From positions 62,001-126,000 of the forward strand of contig NZ_WIXL01000004.1 of NCBI RefSeq assembly GCF_010993955.1: a DNA stretch of 64,000 nucleotides. The letters are read 5' to 3'. Position 1 is the first letter of the stretch. Each line of letters starts with the position of its first letter. The notes beneath the pieces were generated by a model, which saw nothing but the letters and a program-made list of their open reading frames with translations, was not told the origin of the DNA and ran no database searches. Positions 37,390 to 44,520 of this stretch are shown piece after piece. The stretch is from Oceanobacillus halotolerans (lineage in GTDB: Bacteria; Bacillota; Bacilli; Bacillales; Amphibacillaceae). The position numbers and the translations under genes were made by a program.

Positions 37390-37485
37390 GTTATAATTAT
37401 TCGATATATTAGCTAAATTTAATAGGGTCTTTCGAATTAATTTTATATATTTATCTATTATAATGGTCTTAGAGGAGGAAATAAA

Positions 37486-38139
37486 ATGTTGGCTTCGTAC
37501 TATACAGTTAAACCAGAAGGATCAGATGAAATTGTGATACAAAAATCACGTTTTATCGGATATGTGAAACGTGTGGAAACAGAAGAAGAAGCACAAGCTT
37601 TCATCCAATCGATTAAGAAAAAACATCACGATGCAACACACAATTGCTCAGCATATATGATAGGGGAGCAAAATCAAATTCAAAAGGCAAATGATGACGG
37701 TGAGCCTAGCGGAACTGCTGGAGTACCTATTTTAGAAGTGTTAAAAAAGCAAGACTTAAAAGACACAGCAATAGTCGTAACAAGGTATTTTGGTGGTATT
37801 AAACTAGGTGCAGGTGGTTTAATTCGTGCATATGGATCTGCAACATCTCAAGCAATCAAGACAACTGGAATTGTCAAAAGACAGCTAATGCAAGGAATAT
37901 CGATTACAGTAGATTATCCATTACTTGGAAAACTTGAAAATGTTCTCCGGAATTCTGATCATGTTTTGGATTCCATTAATTACTTAGAACAGGTCGAGTT
38001 CCGTGTTTATGTCAAAATCGGGGAAGAAGATGCCTTTCAAGATTGGATTGTGGATTTAACGAGTGATCAGGCAAAAATTGTTAAAACAGACACGACTTAT
38101 ATCGAAATTGATGTTGCTTCTACTAAAGAAGATGAATAA
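37486..38139 (+). CDS. yvyE: YigZ/IMPACT family protein (YvyE)
   Basis: A 217-residue UPF0029 protein. The N-terminal domain has KSRFIGYVKRVETEEEA, HHDATHNCSAYMIG and NDDGEPSGTAGVPILEVL, then RYFGGIKLGAGGLIRAY, all signature blocks; the C-terminal DUF1949 domain follows. The family is linked to translation control, mechanism unsettled. Divergent from degS exactly as in B. subtilis. AGAGGAGG precedes the ATG. Confidence 0.93.
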   Translation: MLASYYTVKPEGSDEIVIQKSRFIGYVKRVETEEEAQAFIQSIKKKHHDATHNCSAYMIGEQNQIQKANDDGEPSGTAGVPILEVLKKQDLKDTAIVVTRYFGGIKLGAGGLIRAYGSATSQAIKTTGIVKRQLMQGISITVDYPLLGKLENVLRNSDHVLDSINYLEQVEFRVYVKIGEEDAFQDWIVDLTSDQAKIVKTDTTYIEIDVASTKEDE

Positions 38140-38140
38140 T

Positions 38141-38169
38141 GAGTGCCAGTGTGATGCTGGTGCTTTTTT
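38141..38169 (+). terminator. terminator after yvyE
   Basis: AGTGCCAG and CTGGTGCT form the stem, followed by TTTTTT. Confidence 0.7.
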
Positions 38170-38244
38170 GGAGAGAACTCTTGTGTCGAAAATTGGGGTG
38201 AGGGTTCGGGTTTGGGTGCAGGAAGTACGGGAATGTGAGGTAGG

Positions 38245-38470
38245 CTGGTATGCGGATCCTCTTTCCGCTAATAGGAAGGAAAGCTGCTTTTAAAAGGCCT
38301 TGTGTAATCCTAGTTCCGTTAATACCACAAAATCAATGGAATAAGTGGGGGGAAATGGCAGATAACGGAATGAGGATTACATAACGTGCTAAAACAAGGG
38401 TTTTCCGGGAAATAGCGGAATGAGGAACAACCAAATCGAAAGGCGCGGATCTCAAAAGCTATTGTCCGCT
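38245..38470. repeat. F2 repeat, copy b
   Basis: Has TAACGGAATGAGGATTACAT, AAACAAGGGTTTTCCGGG and AATAGCGGAATGAGGAAC, closely matching copy a. The region 38170-38482 has no other feature I can support. Confidence 0.7.
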
Positions 38471-38482
38471 TTTTAGATAAAA

Positions 38483-38528
38483 ATAAGAGGATGTCCAAAA
38501 ATCCTAGCTCTTGGTTACACCCTCTTTA
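38483..38528 (-). terminator. terminator after the 49-residue protein gene
   Basis: On the minus strand AAGAGGGTGT pairs with ACATCCTCTT (one mismatch) and is followed by ATTTTT. Confidence 0.7.
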
Positions 38529-38538
38529 CGCCATTATT

Positions 38539-38688
38539 TTATTTAGATATTGTATCCAAATTAACATGTGTATTTCGTAGTTCTTTTATTAATGTTTGAA
38601 TCATTTCTTGTGATGATTGAATATTGGCTTTCTCTGTTTCCTCAATCGCCTTTTGTAACATGCGTTTATACTTTTCTTGTTCCCCCAT
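38539..38688 (-). CDS. 49-residue helical protein of unknown function
   Basis: An unlisted small gene. ATG 38688 is preceded by GGTGGGGAG at good spacing, and the frame (MGEQEKYKRMLQKAIEETEK ... VNLDTISK) closes with TAA and its own terminator 11 bases later. The peptide is highly charged and predicted fully helical, with no signal or membrane segment. RBS, tidy terminator and gene-like composition argue that it is real. I recognise no family; a small regulator or anti-factor in the adjacent matrix locus is only speculation. Confidence 0.6.
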   Translation of the reverse strand: MGEQEKYKRMLQKAIEETEKANIQSSQEMIQTLIKELRNTHVNLDTISK

Positions 38689-38768
38689 TACTCCCCACCC
38701 TTATTCGACAAATCATTCAAAATTTACTACTATCATATCACAAAATATGTCTGGAATCGCCTAGTTTT

Positions 38769-39251
38769 TTAACGATTTTGGTAACGAATAACAAGTAATA
38801 TAAATATTACTCCTAATAAGGCTCCTACACCATCTAATACAACATCTCCAATATAAGGTGTTCGATTTGCCGTAAAGCCTTGGTGATATTCATCTACAAC
38901 AGCATATGCTACTGTTAACAAAAATGAAACAATAATTGTTGATGATAGTACTAGTTTCGTAGACTTCTGGAACGCGATAACGAAAAAGCACATTAATAGG
39001 AAAAACGCTCCAACATGTGCACCTTTCCGGATGAAAAATTCTAGGAAGCCATTAATGCCGAGTGCTTCCACACTTACCTCTGACTGATGATAGGTAAATA
39101 CGATCCAATCCAGAAAAGGAGTTAGAAAGGATAGATCAATCGTATTTTCCATCATTGGTTTAATATCTTGTTCTTCATATGGTGTTGCTGATGAGTAATA
39201 AATGATCCCCATCCACGCAATAGGCAGTAGCCAAGTAGAATATTTTCGCAT
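38769..39251 (-). CDS. VanZ family membrane protein
   Basis: A 160-residue protein with about four membrane helices. The VanZ hallmarks are DEYHQGFTANRTPYIGDVVLDGVGALLG near the C-terminus (read in two parts: DEYHQGF and GDVVLDGVGALLG) and RKGAHVGAFFLL in the middle. VanZ proteins confer low-level teicoplanin resistance in one case; most, including probably this one, have no known role. Unclear link to neighbours. Confidence 0.88.
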   Translation of the reverse strand: MRKYSTWLLPIAWMGIIYYSSATPYEEQDIKPMMENTIDLSFLTPFLDWIVFTYHQSEVSVEALGINGFLEFFIRKGAHVGAFFLLMCFFVIAFQKSTKLVLSSTIIVSFLLTVAYAVVDEYHQGFTANRTPYIGDVVLDGVGALLGVIFILLVIRYQNR

Positions 39252-39262
39252 CGTACACCCAA

Positions 39263-39440
39263 ACCTTTATCATATTTACGTTTATCCCCCATGGAACTGG
39301 CAGGTTGATTAAAACGCCACGTCCTCGTAAACGAAAAACATTTTTGCTTCGTGCGATGTGTCGCTGTCGTAGTTTCGGCAATGTCGGCACTAGCACGTTC
39401 TGTTGAGTCGAAAAACCACTAATTGAAGTTTATCATATCA
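39263..39440. repeat. F5 repeat, copy b (partial)
   Basis: GGAACTGGCAGGTTGATTAA, ACGCCACGTC and GTCGGCACTAGCACGTTCTG match the right half of the F5 copy at 44282-44495, with an unrelated stretch (AAACGAAAAACATTTTTGC) between. Confidence 0.6.
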
Positions 39441-39465
39441 TTAAATGCTACTTTTCTTGAAAACA

Positions 39466-39495
39466 AAAAACCGTAAGCATGATGCGCTACGGTTT
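39466..39495 (-). terminator. terminator of sinI-sinR
   Basis: AAACCGTAgc/gcTACGGTTT-type stem with TTTTTTG tail on the minus strand, 15 bases past the sinR stop. Confidence 0.78.
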
Positions 39496-39509
39496 GTGTT
39501 CCATGTTAT

Positions 39510-39845
39510 TTAATTATTTTGCTTACTACGCCATTTCGTAAATTCTAAGTACTCTTTAAATTGCTCTTTTGAGACCCCAGACTCCATTGCTTCTTGTACA
39601 ATTTCTAACCATTCCTGATCCAGGTCTTCTACATCTTTGGTGTTGCCTTGTTGGATTAAGTCATTGACAGATACCCCTAATACCTGACTTATTTTCTCGA
39701 TAAATTGGATCGAGGGGTTTGTTTGAAGGTTTCGTTCAATGGAACTCAAATAAGACTTTGCGACTCCTGCTTTATCAGCTAATTCAGATATAGACATCTT
39801 CTTTTCCTTGCGTAATTGCTTTATTTTCTCACCAATCAAGTCCAC
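39510..39845 (-). CDS. sinR: biofilm master repressor SinR
   Basis: A 111-residue repressor. The N-terminal XRE HTH (IGEKIKQLRKEKKMSISELADKAGVAKSYLSSIERN) matches SinR almost word for word and the C-terminal dimerisation hook LDQEWLEIVQEAMESGVSKEQFKEYLEFTKWR is the SinI-binding part. SinR represses matrix operons through GTTCTYT-type boxes; several related boxes lie in the tasA-sortase gap 3.5 kb away. It is cotranscribed with sinI and sits downstream of the matrix genes, as in the B. cereus group. Confidence 0.94.
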   Translation of the reverse strand: MDLIGEKIKQLRKEKKMSISELADKAGVAKSYLSSIERNLQTNPSIQFIEKISQVLGVSVNDLIQQGNTKDVEDLDQEWLEIVQEAMESGVSKEQFKEYLEFTKWRSKQNN

Positions 39846-39913
39846 ACACCTTCTTTCTCTGAAAAAATTATAACATACATTAGGTGAGTGGTTCTATATT
39901 AAGCACATAGAAG

Positions 39914-40051
39914 TTAAAAAATTTTTTTCTTTTTTTTAGCTTCTGTCAAAAACGTACGGATATCTTCTTTTTTTAATCCGATTGTTTTTGCCTCTTTCAT
40001 TAAGGATACCCACTCATTATCCAGCTTCTTACTTTCCTTCATTTTTTCCAT
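39914..40051 (-). CDS. sinI: SinR antagonist SinI
   Basis: A 45-residue antirepressor, too short for routine calling. The core LDNEWVSLMKEAKTIGLKKEDIRTFL aligns with B. subtilis SinI (LDQEWVELMVEAKEANISPEEIRKYL) and with the C-terminal hook of the adjacent SinR, as expected for heterodimer exchange. I start at ATG 40051 with GGGGGACGGG upstream; an ATG at 40069 in frame is possible. It lies 30 bases downstream of a c-di-GMP-I riboswitch candidate and 68 bases upstream of sinR. Confidence 0.88.
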   Translation of the reverse strand: MEKMKESKKLDNEWVSLMKEAKTIGLKKEDIRTFLTEAKKKKKIF

Positions 40052-40080
40052 AACTTTCCCGTCCCCCATAATTATTTCCA

Positions 40081-40170
40081 GGAAGCCCAGCCGTCATAGC
40101 ATAAACGTGCTTTAGACCTGTGACTTTGCGCCCCTATTTTTCAATAGGTCTGCCCTTTTACTGTGAAACC
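40081..40170 (-). ncRNA. c-di-GMP-I (GEMM) riboswitch candidate in the sinI leader
   Basis: On the minus strand the RNA reads AAGGGCAGACC, then a perfect CCTATT-GAAA-AATAGG hairpin with the GEMM tetraloop, then GGGGCGCAAAG (consensus GGGACGCAAAG), AGTCACAGGTCTAAAG (consensus AGCC-N3-GGCCTAAA) and ATGACGGCTGGGCTTCC (consensus ATGATAGCCGGGTTGCC in Bacilli). Order and spacing agree with class I c-di-GMP aptamers. TATAAT at 40194-40189 is a likely -10. The expression platform is short, so control of the sinI ribosome site is more likely than a terminator, but on/off direction cannot be told. Confidence 0.82.
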
Positions 40171-40276
40171 TTATTTTGCTCTAAGACTATTATACTGCAT
40201 GTTACACCTTAATTGGGTGTCTTCTTTTGTCTAAAGGTAACTAGTTTTGTAAAATTCATACTGTTGAAGGGCTCTC

Positions 40277-40942
40277 TTATACCTGTTGCTTTTGGATTTG
40301 CTTTCGCTTGTTTAAGATAAATACTAATGCTCCACTTCCGACTAATAGTACTCCAATTAAAAGGAATTTATAAACGTTTGTTGCGGTAACTGGGAGTATC
40401 GAACCGCCACCTCCGTCACTTCCTATCGCTCCAGCTACAGTAGCTTCGTCATGATCATTGCTAGCAGCTGTTTCTGCTCCTTCTGCTGTAAAGCTTAGCG
40501 AAAATGTTGTATCTAGTCCTTGAAATTCATTCCCTAAATGTTCTGGGAAACGTACCGTAATATCTAATTCTTCTTCACTGGAAGATGTTAACTTTCGATC
40601 TGATAGTTGTTCAAACTCAGCAAGTTTTCCATTATATAATAAATTCGTTCCATCACTTAGTTCTAAGACCAATTCATTGAACAGCTTTTCAGATCCTTGG
40701 TTCTCTATCGTCATTTGATATTCAAAATCTTCCTGGCCATTGTTTTGAATAAAAAGTGATCTCGGTGCCCAATCCCCTGGTTTCATATTATCAATCTCAA
40801 ATAATGCTCCACTAGGGGAAATAGCAATATCAATTTCCTCTACTTCTGTATCATTTGTCTCACTGTATACTTTATTATCTGGAAAAACCAGTACAATGAT
40901 CCCAACTACTAGGATCATCCATATGACCGTAAGCTTTCTCAC
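40277..40942 (-). CDS. TasA-like, sortase-anchored cell-wall protein (LPVTA)
   Basis: A 221-residue secreted protein, GTG start with GGAGGGGG upstream. It has a signal peptide (1-28), a TasA/camelysin-like domain (about 40-155) and a complete sorting signal: Gly-rich GGGGSI, LPVTA (183-187), a hydrophobic segment (191-210) and the basic tail NKRKQIQK. The domain match to the fibre protein encoded by 42542-43168 is direct: FEIDNMKPGDW versus FDVDNLKPGDS, QNNG in both, and NEFQG...FTAE near the ends. Sortase cleavage at LPVT-A would fix it to peptidoglycan. I infer a wall-anchored fibre base or minor subunit. It is the last gene of tapA-sipW-this. Confidence 0.85.
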   Translation of the reverse strand: MRKLTVIWMILVVGIIVLVFPDNKVYSETNDTEVEEIDIAISPSGALFEIDNMKPGDWAPRSLFIQNNGQEDFEYQMTIENQGSEKLFNELVLELSDGTNLLYNGKLAEFEQLSDRKLTSSSEEELDITVRFPEHLGNEFQGLDTTFSLSFTAEGAETAASNDHDEATVAGAIGSDGGGGSILPVTATNVYKFLLIGVLLVGSGALVFILNKRKQIQKQQV

Positions 40943-40968
40943 TCTGACCCCCTCCTTCTATCCTCCTG

Positions 40969-41574
40969 TCACGAAGACGAGAGGCTTTCTTGGTCCTCAT
41001 TTGATTTTGTTTTTCCTTTATTAGCTGGTTCAATTTCTCTTATCGCTTTCCATATAATAAAAGCTGAATAACCTAATAAAAGAAAACCAGGAATTAGTAA
41101 TAAAAACGCGCCATTTTGTGATTGAGCAAAATTAATGATATATCCAATGTAGGGGATCGTGAACCCTTTATATTCTGCTACAACATTTTCAGATAGAACA
41201 GGTTCAGCATCCACCGCATCATTATTATCCCCTTTTGTCCGATACATGACATTGTCTCCACTATGGATCACTTCTGTTATACGGTGTGTCACTAACTTTT
41301 GGTCCTCTTCCATGTAGGTTATGACATCGCCCTCTTGAAAACGGGTCATATCTCCACCAGGTTTGACGGCAATAATTGATCCTGTTTGAATATCTGGTTC
41401 CATGGAGCCCGAAAGAACCGTTTTTAATTGATAGCCAAAAATCTCAGGTTCCCCACCAGATGCTTTAGAAGAAATAACAATAAACAGCATGCTGATTAAA
41501 ACGACAAACAATAGTGTTGTTGCAATATGGTTTAGCCACTTCAGTATTTTTCTACTTGTCTTCTTTTGGCTCAT
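40969..41574 (-). CDS. sipW: ER-type signal peptidase SipW
   Basis: A 201-residue signal peptidase I of the eukaryote/archaea-like class, which uses Ser/His instead of Ser/Lys. The nucleophile is in VLSGSMEP and the general-base His in VTHRITEV; membrane helices are near residues 13-33 and 152-175. SipW matures TasA and TapA in B. subtilis. Its start overlaps the tapA end by 23 bases, with GAGGAGG inside tapA, so expression is coupled. Both likely substrates (TGTGAYFN- and GGTYAYFND-type cleavage zones) are encoded next door. Confidence 0.94.
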   Translation of the reverse strand: MSQKKTSRKILKWLNHIATTLLFVVLISMLFIVISSKASGGEPEIFGYQLKTVLSGSMEPDIQTGSIIAVKPGGDMTRFQEGDVITYMEEDQKLVTHRITEVIHSGDNVMYRTKGDNNDAVDAEPVLSENVVAEYKGFTIPYIGYIINFAQSQNGAFLLLIPGFLLLGYSAFIIWKAIREIEPANKGKTKSNEDQESLSSS

Positions 41575-42391
41575 CTAGTTCTTCCTCCTCTTCAGGGGCC
41601 GTTTCACTATCTTCGAGTTCTTCATCTTCTTCAGAAACATTATCCTTTACAACTTCTTCCTCTGTTTGGTGTTCCTCTTCTTCTACATGTTGATCATTTT
41701 CATTAGTCTCGTTGTCTTCGTTATCAGTAGACTCATTCATATCCTGAGTTTCATTCCTATCTTTACCCGATACCGTTTCTTCTCGTTTTACTTCGTCGTT
41801 ATCTTTTTCATTCTTATTAACCTCATCTTGCTTATTAGCCTCATCTTGGCTACTGTTTACATTATTAGGTTTGTTATTTTTGTTACACTTAACTATTACT
41901 TTTTCACTCCATATTTCGTGATGATCCCCTTTATAGTCTTCTCGTTGATATGCCTTAAACTGGTACTGACCAGCATTCTCTACTTCGTGGGTAATTGTTT
42001 CAACATCGCCTTCTACTATTGGTGGGATATTTCCTCCGGCTACCATATCACCATTTTGTTGTGGATTTCCATTTTCTATATAGTAAATTTCATATTTCGT
42101 GCTATCCATCATTGTAAAACCATTGTTCTGTATTTCTACTGATAGTTCTGTCGGTGGACACTGCTTAATATTTTGGTTGCCATTTCCAATGAACTCCAAC
42201 TCACTTCCATCCCACCATGTTCCAGCTTGAAGTGTGAATTGATCTTCGTTGGCACTGTTAAAATAGGCTCCAGTTCCTGAAGTAAGAAAACTAAATAAAA
42301 AAATACTCCCATAACAAATGGCCACAATCTTACAAAGTAATAAGAACTTTTTTCGCTTTTTAAATTTTCGTAAACGATTTAAACGCACCAT
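41552..42391 (-). CDS. tapA: amyloid fibre assembly/anchoring protein TapA-like
   Basis: A 279-residue protein. The basic N-terminus and membrane segment lead to SGTGAYFNSANEDQFTLQAGTW, the SipW-type cleavage zone of TapA. A folded domain follows (about 45-175) with two Cys (CPPTE and VKCNK), as in TapA. The last ~105 residues are a low-complexity, very acidic tail (Glu, Asp, Asn) that is probably disordered. In B. subtilis TapA nucleates TasA fibres and ties them to the cell. The sipW start lies inside its 3' end. Confidence 0.87.
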   Translation of the reverse strand: MVRLNRLRKFKKRKKFLLLCKIVAICYGSIFLFSFLTSGTGAYFNSANEDQFTLQAGTWWDGSELEFIGNGNQNIKQCPPTELSVEIQNNGFTMMDSTKYEIYYIENGNPQQNGDMVAGGNIPPIVEGDVETITHEVENAGQYQFKAYQREDYKGDHHEIWSEKVIVKCNKNNKPNNVNSSQDEANKQDEVNKNEKDNDEVKREETVSGKDRNETQDMNESTDNEDNETNENDQHVEEEEHQTEEEVVKDNVSEEDEELEDSETAPEEEEELDEPKEDK

Positions 42392-42502
42392 TTCCCCCTC
42401 CTATCTGTCTTGTTACTTTGCTTTAGTAAATAAAACAACGTCTTGCGTTATGTATACTTAACAAAGCAAAATAACAGTCAATATCTCTTGAATTATATGT
42501 AG

Positions 42503-42535
42503 GAAAGAAAGGTGGACGAACCACCTTTCTTTTAA
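42503..42535 (-). terminator. terminator after the tasA-like gene
   Basis: AAAGGTGG-ACGAA-CCACCTTT with TTTT tails; it separates tasA from tapA-sipW, so the fibre gene can be transcribed alone. Confidence 0.8.
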
Positions 42536-42541
42536 TTAAAC

Positions 42542-43168
42542 TTATCTACGCTCTCCTTCTTCTTGTTCAGCAGTGAAGTCCCATTGAAGTTCCAACGTAT
42601 CCCCTTGGAATTCGTTTTGATCTTCTCCGTTATCAACAAACTCGATTTCTACAACTAAATAATCTGTTCCTCCAGCAGGGATACCGTCTTCCTTTTTATC
42701 TCCGATTAACCAAAAATAATCTTCTAATTCTACTGCAAGTTCATCAGGAGTCATATTTGATAATTGATTTAAAGTTTTACTGGATACGACTGTGTATTCA
42801 TCGTCATCTACCCAACTTTCTGGATGTCCCTCATTTTTAATAAAATTCACTCTAAAGTGTTTACCCATATCATCTACATTGTCTCCATGATAATCATTTA
42901 CCGTATATGAAGTATCTAGTAATACACTGGCAATATCTAAGGTACCGTTATTTTGTAATTCAAAATACCGCTTTATTGAATCTCCTGGTTTTAAGTTATC
43001 TACATCAAAAACAACCTGTGGATCTACCGTTAAATCCAATGTACCTGCTGCAAATGTATTGTTGGAAGTCTCTGTGTCGTTAAAGTACGCATATGTACCT
43101 CCCCCGACTAATGAAATACCTAATACTGCTGATGCTACACCTAATCCTAATTTTTTCCTAATTCCCAT
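42542..43168 (-). CDS. tasA: TasA/camelysin-family matrix fibre protein
   Basis: A 208-residue secreted protein of the TasA/CalY family. MGIRKKLGLGVASAVLGISL, then GGGTYAYFNDTETSNNTFAAGTLDL is the standard signal peptide and SipW site; the mature domain has FDVDNLKPGDSIKRYFELQNNG and ends ELQWDFTAEQEE. Such proteins polymerise by donor-strand exchange into protease-resistant matrix fibres. It is nearer in length to CalY (~197) than to B. subtilis TasA (261), so calY would be an equally fair symbol. It is the first gene of the cluster, behind a SinR-box promoter with a ~210-base leader. Confidence 0.9.
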   Translation of the reverse strand: MGIRKKLGLGVASAVLGISLVGGGTYAYFNDTETSNNTFAAGTLDLTVDPQVVFDVDNLKPGDSIKRYFELQNNGTLDIASVLLDTSYTVNDYHGDNVDDMGKHFRVNFIKNEGHPESWVDDDEYTVVSSKTLNQLSNMTPDELAVELEDYFWLIGDKKEDGIPAGGTDYLVVEIEFVDNGEDQNEFQGDTLELQWDFTAEQEEGERR

Positions 43169-43354
43169 TCTCGTTTCCTCCTTAAAGTTTTCGATTAATT
43201 TTCGCTACTTCGATAAAACGAACAGATTGTGCACACTTATGAATCATTTGACCTATATTTTTTACTCATTCCGAAATGATTGGATTACCAATCCGCTAAT
43301 AGATCATCCCCTCCTAAAGTGTCAATGTGATGGGAGTCATTAGTTCTGCATATC

Positions 43355-43525
43355 GTTCGTTTTGTTCGTTATAACGAATTACAAGTAGAGTATAACTTGG
43401 ATTGTTCGTTTTACAAAACCCCAAAATCGCGCAAAATTCTCAATAAAGAACAACATAACTTGTTATTGCTACTTATATCTTTGTTTTACTCACGATTTCA
43501 TTTTTTTATAAAAATAATGTTCTTT
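43355..43525. promoter_or_regulatory. SinR-box cluster and tasA promoter
   Basis: GTTCGTT at 43355-43361, 43364-43370 and 43404-43410, AAAGAAC at 43445-43451 and GTTCTTT at 43519-43525 all resemble the SinR site GTTCTYT. On the minus strand TTGTAA (43416-43411), 16 bases, TATACT (43394-43389) is a good sigma-A promoter for tasA, and the box at 43404-43410 fills its spacer. Those near 43445 and 43519 could also affect the divergent sortase gene. 43169-43354 is leader with one small hairpin (GATTGG-TAAT-CCAATC). Confidence 0.62.
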
Positions 43526-43629
43526 ATGATGTACGATAATATAGGAATAAAGGTTTATTTTACAAATAACCTTTTATCCCTACAGAAAATTCTTTATACT
43601 ATACTCAAAGACCTTAAGGAGTATGACGG

Positions 43630-44220
43630 ATGAAAAAAATTTCTATCTTATTCATTATTACAGGCTTGGTATTTTTAGGATTTGGTGCTTATCAATGGGT
43701 TAGCCAAAAAATGGCACAACAAACTAGCCTCGCTGAAGCAGAAGAACTGTTGGAAAAAGATTCAGATACTAAAACGAATTTGGAACCAACACCAGAAGCA
43801 TCTACCTTTTCTCCTGTTACTGGAGCGACAGCAGGGATTTTACATATTCCAAAATTAGAAAGTGACTTACCAATTGTTGAAGGCACAGATGAAGATGAAT
43901 TAGAAAAAGGAGTTGGTCACTACGACGGAACTGCCTATCCCCAGCAAAATGACCAAATTGTCTTATCAGGTCATCGGGATACTGTTTTTCGTCGGATGGG
44001 AGAATTAGAACTAGGTGATATTTTAACGGTAAAAGTCCCATATGGAGAATTTTCCTATGAAATTGTTGACACCCAAATTGTTGATGCCGATGACCGTTCT
44101 ATTATTAAATCCACTGCACCTGAAGAGGTATTAACTGTCACGACATGTTACCCATTTTCCTATGTTGGGAATGCGCCTGATCGTTATATCATCACTGCAT
44201 TACCAATTAATAATGACTGA
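43630..44220 (+). CDS. class D-type sortase
   Basis: A 196-residue membrane-anchored transpeptidase: N-terminal helix (5-22), then the sortase barrel with the catalytic His115 in LSGHRDT, Cys173 in TVTTCYPF and Arg185 in APDRYIIT. GILHIPKLESDLPIVEG is the usual sortase entry strand. The TTCYPF context and lack of a C-terminal helix place it with class D (YhcS-like) enzymes, which prefer LPxTA-type signals; the LPVTA protein 2.7 kb away is the obvious client. It is divergent from tasA and shares its SinR-box region. TTAAGGAG precedes the ATG. Confidence 0.9.
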   Translation: MKKISILFIITGLVFLGFGAYQWVSQKMAQQTSLAEAEELLEKDSDTKTNLEPTPEASTFSPVTGATAGILHIPKLESDLPIVEGTDEDELEKGVGHYDGTAYPQQNDQIVLSGHRDTVFRRMGELELGDILTVKVPYGEFSYEIVDTQIVDADDRSIIKSTAPEEVLTVTTCYPFSYVGNAPDRYIITALPINND

Positions 44221-44281
44221 TTAAAACGAACACATTGTCATAGACTAAAAATGATTTATCCGCTATAATCAATGAATGATT

Positions 44282-44495
44282 TATCACGTGTTAACTGGCA
44301 GTAAGACCCCCATTTTAAGACTTCGAGAAACAAAGAAGTATAAGTGGGGGTAACTGCCAGTAAAAGTGAGATAAGTTCAACTAACATTCGGTGTGGGATG
44401 AAGGGCCGACTAACACCGCCACGTCAATCGCAACGTCGACACTAGCACGTCCTGTGCGTCGGAAACCCCCACCGAGTGAGTTAAGCTTTATTAAT
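44282..44495. repeat. F5 repeat, copy c (fullest)
   Basis: ACGTGTTAACTGGCAGTAAG, AAGACTTCGAGAAACAAAG, GATAAGTTCAACTAACATTC, ACACCGCCACGTCAATCGC, GACACTAGCACGTCCTG and CCCCCACCGAGTGAGTTAAG in order. It fills the gap between the sortase and LCP genes and separates the matrix locus from what follows. Confidence 0.72.
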
Positions 44496-44520
44496 TTTCG
44501 TAATAATGAGGAGAATGAAG

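Noticed and set aside
41666..42142. 158-residue ORF on the plus strand
   Set aside because: It is antisense to tapA; the Phe/Ile/Leu-rich composition is the complement of the Glu/Asn-rich tail, and there is no RBS.
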